Shown here piece by piece: positions 25,330-31,543 of a stretch of 64,000 nucleotides of DNA. The stretch's first letter is position 1; every line of letters begins with the position of its first letter. The stretch is from an uncultured Akkermansia sp. Its GTDB lineage: Bacteria; Verrucomicrobiota; Verrucomicrobiia; Verrucomicrobiales; Akkermansiaceae. The notes beneath the pieces were generated by a model, which did not search any database, had not been told where the DNA came from, and worked only from the letters and a program-made list of their open reading frames with translations. The stretch lies in the NCBI GenBank assembly GCA_944390825.1, contig CALXRG010000002.1:1-64000 (forward strand), written 5' to 3'. The translations under genes and the position numbers were made by a program.

Positions 25330-25628
25330 TCCTCCGTGAGCGCGCGGACGCACCAGGCACTTGATGCCGCAGCCCTATCTTACCGTGCCATTGGCAGTGC
25401 CGCCTGACACGGGAACGGGGCGACGCTATTGTCGCATTCGGCAGTAAACATGTCAATCACAAATTATTACTCCACGTACGCATTAAGGCGGGGATGGTCT
25501 GTTGTTTTCTTGCTTGGGCACGCTGGATGCTTGTGCTGACGGGGCTGAATTCTTCGTTTGTTGCGAGGGATGAGCGCGAATGGGAGGAATGGTGCGGCCG
25601 TGCAGAGAGTGTTCCAGCAGGGAGGGGG
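25330..25628. other. Sequence downstream of array 2 with a relic half-repeat
   Basis: No gene is seen. At 25488-25501 the sequence GCGGGGATGGTCTG matches the 3' half of the CRISPR repeat with one change, about 160 bp past the last recognised repeat. It may be the remains of a longer array. Confidence 0.4.
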
Positions 25629-25823
25629 TTAGAGGAAGAGTTGGTTGGGTTTGCGGGTGGTGCAGACGGGGGCGAGGGCTTGGGTGAGGTGGCTGCAGTC
25701 GGTGTCGGGCCGGGTGAGGTCGATGTCGTGCAGGGGGGCGTCGGTTGTCCAGGTGCTGGTGAGGGCGTCGGCTGCGCGCTGGGTGCCGCCGGTGGGGCTG
25801 AAGATGAGGCGGTGGATGCTCAT
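25629..25823 (-). pseudogene. Truncated flavodoxin/ferredoxin (EFR1-like) N-terminus
   Basis: The 64-residue frame starts MSIHRLIFSPTGGTQRAADA, the FMN-binding SPTGGT loop and first strand of EFR1-type flavodoxin-ferredoxin proteins, and continues WTTDAPLHDIDLTRPD. It then ends, whereas intact members are about 250 residues with two 4Fe-4S motifs, none of which is present. It is the start of a gene that has lost the rest. A good promoter is still present upstream. Confidence 0.65.
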
Positions 25824-25847
25824 GGGTTGTTTTGGTGTGTTGTTGCT

Positions 25848-25876
25848 ATTCTAGTTGTTGGCGGGTGGGGTGTCAA
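25848..25876 (-). promoter_or_regulatory. Promoter of the truncated flavodoxin
   Basis: Minus strand: TTGACA (25876-25871), 17-bp spacer, TAGAAT (25853-25848). The leader is about 18 nt. Confidence 0.65.
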
Positions 25877-26018
25877 GTTGTTGCTGGCTGGAGGGGTGGT
25901 TGTGCGTGTGTTGTGTGTGTGCTGGGGGCGGGGTGGCGGTACGGGGCTTGGGGGATGTTGTGTGTTGGTGGGCGCACGGCTGAATGTGTTTTTTTTGTCG
26001 GAAATGGCTCAAAACCGG

Positions 26019-26047
26019 TTGACTTGCTGCGGGGAATATGTTACATG
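26019..26047 (+). promoter_or_regulatory. Possible promoter of the VWA gene
   Basis: TTGACT (26019-26024), 17-bp spacer, TACATG (26042-26047). It lies about 100 nt before the VWA gene. The stretch between is rich in repeated TATGAAT-like words. Confidence 0.4.
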
Positions 26048-26151
26048 TGGCTTTGTTGGACGCTACCCTGATGGGGAGGCCGGGTTGACCTGCTTCTCTG
26101 ATACTACCCGATGGCGTACATCGTTATGCTTATATGAATTAATATACCTAT

Positions 26152-26832
26152 ATGAATATTTGTATGAATACGAATACCGATACGAAGAAAAGGAGGACGG
26201 AGCTGGTTTTTATTCTGGATAAGAGCGGTTCTATGCATGGATTGGAAAAGGATACGATTGGTGGTTACAATGCGATGCTGGAGAAGCAGCGGCTGATGGA
26301 GGATGAGTGCGTGATTACGACGGTGCTGTTTTGTGATCAGTATGAGTTGCTGCATGACCGTATTGATGCGCGGGCTATCAGTCCCATCACGGAGGAGGAA
26401 TACAGTGTGGGAGGTGCGACGGCTTTGCTGGATGCGATCGGCAGGACGCTCCATAAGATTGAGAGCGCTCTGGCGCATACGGCGGAGGAGTTCCGCGCGG
26501 ATAAGGTGATGGTGGTGATCATCACGGATGGTTATGAGAATGCGAGCCGGGAGTATAGTGGCGCTGCTGTCCGCCAGATGATTGGCCGGCTCAAGGAGCA
26601 GGGCTGGGAGTTTGTGTTCCTGGGGGCGAATATTGATGCGGTGGGGACGGCTGAACAGTTCGGTATTGATGCAAAATGTGCGGTGGACTACGTGCCGGAC
26701 AGTCAGGGGACGGAGCTTAATTTCGCGACGGTGTGCGACGTGGTTTCGTCTTTCCGCGCGTGCGGTGTGATGGAGACGTCCCGGCTGGATGATATCCGCC
26801 GCGATATGAAGCGCCGCGGGCGCCGCCGATGA
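26152..26832 (+). CDS. VWA-domain protein
   Basis: The 226-residue protein is essentially one von Willebrand A domain. It has the MIDAS start LVFILDKSGSMHGLEKDTIG (DxSxS), a conserved Thr in YSVGGATALLDAIG, and VVIITDGYENASREY with the third metal-site Asp. There is no signal peptide or membrane segment, so it acts in the cytoplasm, probably as a metal-dependent protein-binding module. The C-terminus is very basic (DMKRRGRRR). The second ATG at 26164 is an alternative start. No partner such as a MoxR ATPase is nearby. Confidence 0.85.
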   Translation: MNICMNTNTDTKKRRTELVFILDKSGSMHGLEKDTIGGYNAMLEKQRLMEDECVITTVLFCDQYELLHDRIDARAISPITEEEYSVGGATALLDAIGRTLHKIESALAHTAEEFRADKVMVVIITDGYENASREYSGAAVRQMIGRLKEQGWEFVFLGANIDAVGTAEQFGIDAKCAVDYVPDSQGTELNFATVCDVVSSFRACGVMETSRLDDIRRDMKRRGRRR

Positions 26833-26887
26833 GGCGGGTGCCTGGTTGGTTGCGTGCCCGGCTCTCCCTGTTCGGGTGTTGCTGCCT

Positions 26888-26909
26888 CTGCGCGGCGTTT
26901 GCCGCGCAG
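26888..26909 (+). terminator. Terminator of the VWA gene
   Basis: Stem CTGCGCGGC / GCCGCGCAG with a GTTT loop, followed by GGGGTGTTTTAG. The T-run is short, so termination may be moderate. The rest of the intergenic stretch to 27267 shows nothing I recognise. Confidence 0.6.
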
Positions 26910-27267
26910 GGGTGTTTTAGCTATGCAGGGGGGGGAGTGTGGACTCAAGCTGTTTCCTTTTACTCGCAGTGCTTCTATCAATAAGGTCGCACATTCGAAT
27001 GCGCAAAATCGTGTCCCTTCAATCTCATCTGCGTGGGTAACAACGCTTTCTTGTGAAACAGCACAGCTGCGTTGATGCCTTCCTGCTGTTTCGGTTGTGT
27101 CTTATCCCGGTGCGTTGTATGGGATGTTGCAATTCCTTTTTTCCCCGGACTACGTAAAAAATCTGGCTTTCAGTTAAGGATTTAGCTATGAGTGAGAGTG
27201 TTGCGGTCGATGGTGTTCCCTTTGGGACGATTCGCTTGTATTTGATTGTAAAAAGTAGTATCCTGCC

Positions 27268-27996
27268 ATGAAAATAGAAGTGTGTGAACAGCTGGCTTGT
27301 GCATGGCTCCGCTATGTCAAGGAGTGTCAGGTGGTGCAGACAAATTGGACGCCTTCGCCTGATGAGGGTTTGTATGTTGGACATTCCAAGATTGAAGAGA
27401 TTGTTAATCTTTGTCAGGACGCATTGGGCGAGGATTACGAGAGGAATTTTAAAAAGTCGACACCGACGCAGATTTTTAACCAGTGCGAGATTGATGTTAT
27501 AGGTGTTCGGTTGGAAGGCAAGACTGTGGAGAGCGTGTATTTGGTGGATACGGCTTTCCATGTGGGAGGGTTGGGGTATCGTGACAATGAGGCGCGTGTG
27601 ACGAAGAAAATCCTTCGTGCCGCTCTTGTTGCGGCAGTTGTTTTTCCTGATTCTCCTTTGCATATTATTTTCGCTACGCCAAAGGCTCATCCCAAGGATG
27701 TAAGTGATTTGAATAAGGTTGGCGATGTGTTGCGCACGTTGTTTAGTGAGCGTTCCATGGATGTGGAAATAAGCATTTTTATGAATGAAAGCTTTGCGTC
27801 TGAAATGCTTTCGCCTTTGGTGCAGAAGAGTTCCCGTATTTCGGACAGTAATATGCTTTTCCTGAGGGCGCTTCAGCTTTGCCATTTGTCGCACTTCCTG
27901 ACAGATCCGTCTGACGGGGGTGCTGTCGGGGCGGCGGCGCGTTGCGCAGTTGCTCCAGGCCAGTTGGCGGCCGGAGGTGCTGGAGAACCGCGATGA
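27268..27996 (+). CDS. Hypothetical, possibly nuclease-like protein with a replaced C-terminus
   Basis: The 242-residue frame has a well-ordered first 210 residues: FNQCEIDVIGVRLEGKTVES, then VYLVDTAFHVGGLGYRDNEA, LHIIFATPKAHPKDVSDLNK and FMNESFASEMLSPLVQ. The pattern E/D-rich strand, VDxAFHxxGLxYxxN, FATPK resembles restriction-endonuclease-fold proteins, but I cannot name the family with certainty. The last 30 residues (Ala/Gly-rich) are an out-of-frame reading of phage sequence that begins near 27900. The native C-terminus is therefore probably lost. The low GC of the first 600 bp differs from the neighbours and suggests acquisition. Confidence 0.6.
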   Translation: MKIEVCEQLACAWLRYVKECQVVQTNWTPSPDEGLYVGHSKIEEIVNLCQDALGEDYERNFKKSTPTQIFNQCEIDVIGVRLEGKTVESVYLVDTAFHVGGLGYRDNEARVTKKILRAALVAAVVFPDSPLHIIFATPKAHPKDVSDLNKVGDVLRTLFSERSMDVEISIFMNESFASEMLSPLVQKSSRISDSNMLFLRALQLCHLSHFLTDPSDGGAVGAAARCAVAPGQLAAGGAGEPR

Positions 27997-28711
27997 GGTG
28001 CCGGAACGTGAGGAGGAACCAGTGGATGACGACGGCGAGGAGCTGACGCCGGAGGAGCTGGAGGCACTGCGCTCACTGGCGGAGGTCAAGCTTGATGATT
28101 TGGTCGCGCAGGATACGGAGACGGCAGAGGCCGCACTCACGGAGGCTGTGGAGGGCGCATCGGATGAGGATGCAGCTGCGGATGATGAATGGGCGAACCG
28201 CACGTACAAGAGAGACCGTAACGGTCAGTTCGCGTCCACTGGAGCGGCTCAGCATCGTCCGCGCCACAGCCGGGCAAGCAAGGGGAATCCGAAGAATCCG
28301 ACGACTCAGAGCAACACGCCGCTGAAGGCTGCACCCGGTGCCAGGCCTCAGGAGAAAGTTGACGCTATGGCCAGATCCATCAAGCGAACGGCAGAACACG
28401 GTGGAACTGTGCGCGATGTCGCGAAGGTTGGTGACAAAATGATGACCGTGCCACACGGAAGAGCCGGGCGCAAAAACGACCGGTACGCCGGAGGCTACGG
28501 AACCGCCCACCAACAGAGCAAGCACGGAAAAAAAGAAGGTGTCACTCCGCGGAAAGTGGCAAAGGCAATGGTGTACGGCCAGAAACGCAAAGATACAGAG
28601 ACAGGTAACGTTATCTCTGAACGCGAGAGAATAAACGCCGTATACAAGCCACTGAAAGACAAGAAAGCAGAGCTGATCACAGCATTGAAAAGAAAAACGC
28701 CCAAGTCATGA
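27920..28711 (+). pseudogene. Mu-like phage structural gene fragment with basic C-terminal domain
   Basis: The frame lacks its upstream part (an in-frame stop at 27899 and then a GTG). It starts in an acidic, helical tail (RPEVLENRDEVPEREEEPVD, LTPEELEALRSLAEVKLDDL) of the kind seen at the ends of Mu-type portal or head proteins, followed by TYKRDRNGQFAST. The last 100 residues form a basic domain (GGYGTAHQQSKHGKKEGVTP, KVAKAMVYGQKRK), reminiscent of nuclease-like domains fused to phage head proteins. Both the phage assignment and the domain guess are inference. Confidence 0.5.
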
Positions 28712-28718
28712 ACTCGGG

Positions 28719-28872
28719 CCTACTGACAGGTAACACGGCGCATGTGCCCAGTTTACTTGCAGAAGATCCAGGTCCCACCGCTGCAAGGTGCTGTCAGGAA
28801 CTTCAAGGTATATCAGAATGACGAGAATGTCAACAGAGAATCGACAGAGAGCCGGCAAAAATCGCCGGGTCA
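28719..28872. repeat. Dispersed repeat with structured 75-nt core, copy 2
   Basis: The core 28723-28797 is gapless with 7332-7406. Outer stem CTGACAG/CTGTCAG; inner stem CTTGCAG/CTGCAAG. Downstream similarity includes GAATGTCAAC and ends in a hairpin CCGGC-AAAAATC-GCCGG (28854-28870). It lies 7 nt after the end of the phage fragment. Confidence 0.7.
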
Positions 28873-28997
28873 TCGGCTGCGGGGACAAAACGCAGGAAAT
28901 GCCCGTAAAACGCGCGAGGGGTGCGAATGGGGAGATGCAGGGCTTATGAGGTAAAGCCCCCCTGCAAAGTGTATGCAAAACTCGGCAAGAGGCCATT

Positions 28998-29352
28998 TTG
29001 AGTATGAAGGCAAAGACAATCACACGAAACGAGCTGGTGAACCCGGATGAGCCGGGGGATGGCTGGTATATTATCGAGGCGGCCGGGCAGCACCCGTACC
29101 GCCGGGAGGTGGATGACAGGGTGCTGGCCTTGGTGCAGGATTTGCGCCCGGGGGTGCTGGAGCGGATTGCTGCGGCGGGTGTGCCGCCGGAGGGGCTGCT
29201 GGTGGACAAGGACCACTTCAGCCTGGATGATGATCACCCGAGTGAGGCGATGGGCTGGCTGCGTGAGCTGGCGCTCTGCGAGGGTGATTTGGCCGGCTAC
29301 ATTCAGTGGACCTCCGTTGGGTTGCCGCTGATCAAGGGCCGCGTGTGGAGGA
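28998..29352 (+). pseudogene. Mu gpI-like phage protease/scaffold fragment
   Basis: The frame encodes about 118 residues resembling the N-terminal part of Mu-type protease (gpI) proteins: DEPGDGWYIIEAAGQHPYRR, then GLLVDKDHFSLDDDHPSEAM, GWLRELALCEGDLAGYIQWT and LIKGRVW. The order of a D(Y/K)(E/D)H-like motif followed by AxGWLRELxxxxxLxGxIxWT fits that family. After about 29352 it runs out of frame into a recombinase fragment. The gene is therefore truncated by recombination. Confidence 0.55.
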
Positions 29353-29500
29353 GCGTGAGATTCGGCCGCTTTCTGTGGCGGAGGTGCGGCGGTTGCAGGA
29401 GGTGGTGAGACAGCCGAAGCATGAGGCGATGCGCTTGTCGCTGCATTTGATGCTGTACTGCGGGATTCGCCCGGCGGAGGTGCGGCGGCTTCGCTTTTGA
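29339..29500 (+). pseudogene. Tyrosine recombinase, N-terminal catalytic fragment
   Basis: This segment encodes IRPLSVAEVRRLQEVVRQPK and then MRLSLHLMLYCGIRPAEVRR, the first catalytic box of XerC/phage-integrase proteins, with the conserved Arg in GIRPAEVR. It stops at 29500. The C-terminal part of the same kind of protein lies 790 bp further on (30291-30555). Confidence 0.65.
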
Positions 29501-30290
29501 TGGCGGCGATGGCGCTCATGGTGGCCGTGCTCCGCTCCAGCCAGCATCTGGCGGCGGGGACGAGCACGTTCCAGACGCTTGCCAGGAGGGTCGCAGGTAT
29601 CAGCAGGCGGAAGATGCCGGCGGCTGTGTTCCGGATGATGTTCGTGGTTCCGGATTTGATGATTTAAGTGTTGACTTTGTTCTTTTGTCTGGCTATCTTG
29701 AGGTTCCGGACGGCACCCTCGGCAGCGCAGATGTATCAGCTTCCGTGCGTAATCTGGGACGTAAACGTCCGTGATGCTCATCCGTAGAACCTCCGATCCT
29801 GTCGGGGGTTTCTTTTTTTACGCGTTTTGCCTGCTAATCTTTGGGTCGCTTTCTTGGGTCCCTGTTTTTCTCCCGGAGCAATGGATGGCTGGTTTTCTGG
29901 GGCCAGAATCGCTGCATTTTTCTTCTTTGTCATCGCCACCCCGTTTCTGCGGTCATTGTGTCGCTCACTATGCAGAACGCTCATTATGCAGAACGGTTTC
30001 AGCCAAACGCTCGGAACTTATTTTTTGAGAGTGCGCGGGTGTTTCTGCATGATGCGTTCCTTTATGCTTTGTATCGCCAGGGGCCAAGATCCCTTCATGG
30101 CGGCCAGGTTGTACGCCTGGGGTCACTTTTTTACCTTTCTTCATCATGCTCAGCAGGTGCATGAGGGGCAGCTCCGGCACGCAAGGCTTGCTCCACCTCA
30201 GTGCGGTGCTGCTCCATGCGCTCGGGGTTCGGTTCGCCAGGTAGCGGAAGGCGGTGAGCTCGGCGTCGTTGCGGGGGTCGAGTTGGCTGC
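29501..30290. other. Segment between the two recombinase fragments
   Basis: Several short overlapping frames exist here, none recognised. On the plus strand a 55-codon frame (MAAMALMVAVLRSSQ...) opens at the TGATG of the recombinase fragment. The complementary strand could encode a hydrophobic peptide (FRLLIPATLLASVWNVLV). On the minus strand, basic and polar frames cover 30415-29778, of which one is listed separately. The stretch includes a small tandem repeat of TATGCAGAACG near 29970-29997. The whole looks like degraded phage or accessory sequence. Confidence 0.4.
29778..29933 (-). CDS. Small basic hypothetical protein (51 aa)
   Basis: An ATG at 29933 opens TKKKNAAILAPENQPSIAPG and ends in a very basic tail (KTRKKRNPRQDRRFYG). 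A GGGGTGG lies about 4 nt upstream. The composition resembles small nucleic-acid-binding or accessory phage proteins, but there is no recognised domain. It lies inside the degraded recombinase region. Confidence 0.35.
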   Translation of the reverse strand: MTKKKNAAILAPENQPSIAPGEKQGPKKATQRLAGKTRKKRNPRQDRRFYG

Positions 30291-30555
30291 TTCAGGGGGG
30301 CGGGCTTCTGACGATTCCCCGTAACTGGGAGCGCCGCTGGGGTGCGTTGCGGCGTGAGGTTGGTTTCCGGGGCTGGCCAGCGGATGTGCTGCGCCATACG
30401 TTTGCGAGTAATCATGCGGCGTATTCCGCAATTTGCCGGCGTTGCAGTTGGAGATGGGGCACCGGGATTTGTCGCTGCTGAGTTTGCGTTACGTTAATCC
30501 GTTGCTCGGGTCGCGCCGGGAGGTGAGGGAGTTTTGGCGGGCAATCGGGGAGTGA
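30291..30555 (+). pseudogene. Tyrosine recombinase, C-terminal catalytic fragment
   Basis: It encodes RNWERRWGALRREVGFRGWP, then VLRHTFASNHAAYS, the R-H box of tyrosine recombinases (RHTFAS). After a one-base deletion near 30430 the second frame gives NLPALQLEMGHRDLSLLSLR, with the H/W-box Gly-His and the region of the nucleophilic Tyr (LRYVNPL). The frameshift and the separation from the N-terminal part make it non-functional. Confidence 0.65.
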
Positions 30556-30641
30556 GGTTCTGGTGCCTGGGCGGGAGGGTGCTTTTTGGGTGCGTTTTAT
30601 GTTGAGGCCATGTGTGAGAGGATGGATGACAGATGCCCGCC

Positions 30642-30671
30642 TTGACAGGTGCGCGGATCCTGTGCTAGGGT
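30642..30671 (+). promoter_or_regulatory. Promoter of the SMR exporter gene
   Basis: TTGACA (30642-30647), an 18-bp spacer and TAGGGT (30666-30671) with TG upstream of the -10. The leader to the ATG at 30736 is about 58 nt and contains a perfect AGGAGG at 30691, far from that ATG. Confidence 0.5.
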
Positions 30672-30735
30672 GCGTTGCAGGTTCCTGTACAGGAGGAAGT
30701 GTGTGTGATCTTGCTGTTCAAACGATGCGTGTTTT

Positions 30736-31062
30736 ATGAGTTGGTTTGTTCTCATTATCGCGGGGTTGTTCGAGACTGCTTTTGCTTATTGTTTGGGGCG
30801 TATGCGGGGGCTTACCGGTACGGAATATTATGGCTGGGGTGCTGCTTTTCTTGTTTGTTTGCTTTTGAGTATGTTTCTGCTTTCCCGGGCGACGCAGGTG
30901 ATTCCGATCGGTACGGCGTATCCTGTCTGGACCGGTATTGGTGCTGTCGGTACGGTGCTGCTGGGTATCGTGTGTTTCCATGAGCCGGCATCCGCGCTCC
31001 GGCTTTTCTTTATCGTGTTGTTGATTGCTTCTATTGTGGGGCTAAAGGTGGTTTCTCATTGA
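30736..31062 (+). CDS. SMR-family exporter, SugE/Gdx-like
   Basis: The 108-residue protein has four membrane helices and the essential Glu in helix 1 (FVLIIAGLFETAFAYCLGRM). The helix 3-4 region PIGTAYPVWTGIGAVGTVLL and the ending SIVGLKVVSH match the SugE/Gdx branch of small multidrug-resistance proteins, which export guanidinium-type cations by proton antiport. It works as a dual-topology dimer. I looked for a guanidine riboswitch in the leader and did not find one. It overlaps the convergent remnant at 31031 by 32 nt. Confidence 0.88.
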   Translation: MSWFVLIIAGLFETAFAYCLGRMRGLTGTEYYGWGAAFLVCLLLSMFLLSRATQVIPIGTAYPVWTGIGAVGTVLLGIVCFHEPASALRLFFIVLLIASIVGLKVVSH

Positions 31063-31414
31063 TGGGCTGGCGAGGCTGCTTGCTGCTTGTGCTGCGGATG
31101 GTGCGTACGGGGCGTACGAGGTTGTAGACGCGCTGCTGGTCGCCTTGCGGCCCCCTGTAGCCGGGGAGATTCGGGAGGTGTGCGGCGGTTTTGGGGTCGC
31201 TGCGCTGGGCTCCCGCTCCGTGGACGTTTAGGAGGGTTCCTCTGATGCGGCCGAGGGCTCGCCCAAAGGCGATGTAGCAGGCGCTGCGCTCGGGTCGGGG
31301 GCCGTCGAGGTGGGTGGTGCTGCTCCAGTAGTAGCCAAACTCGGGCGCGGCTCCGGCGGGGGCGATGTTGGTGCTGTGAAAGATGGAGGCAGGGCAGAAA
31401 AAAGCCCGGGGCAC
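31031..31414 (-). pseudogene. C-terminal remnant of a sulfatase-modifying-factor/DUF1566-like protein
   Basis: The frame carries APEFGYYWSSTTHLDGPRPE, then ACYIAFGRALGR and YRGPQGDQQRVYNLVRPVRT, which is the C-terminal part of exported FGE-sulfatase-like domain proteins ending in a VRPVR motif. Everything before residue 25 is missing. The apparent start codon lies inside the pheT terminator hairpin, so this is a truncated remnant without its own promoter. Confidence 0.6.
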
Positions 31415-31432
31415 GTGGGGTGCTCCGGGCTT
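31402..31432 (-). terminator. Terminator of pheST
   Basis: Stem AAGCCCGG / CCGGGCTT (inner part GCACGTGGGGTGCT can extend it). On the minus strand it is followed by CTTTTTTCTG. Confidence 0.8.
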
Positions 31433-31543
31433 GGTGGGGGAGGGTGCTGTGGGGAGGCTGCGCGTTGCGGTCGGCTGTGTTCCGCTGTGCGTGGGGCGTT
31501 GGCCGGGGCGCGTTGCGGTGTGGCGCCTCCGGTGGAAGTGCCT

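Noticed and set aside
25494..26222. Plus-strand 242-codon frame beyond array 2
   Set aside because: It is antisense to the flavodoxin fragment, extremely Val/Gly/Cys-rich, and ends in a Tyr-Glu run produced by TATGAA repeats just before the VWA gene.
30648..30735. Guanidine riboswitch before the SugE/Gdx-like exporter
   Set aside because: CTAGGG occurs, but the rest of the guanidine-I core, the paired ACGG-type loops of guanidine-II and the guanidine-III pseudoknot sequence are not present.
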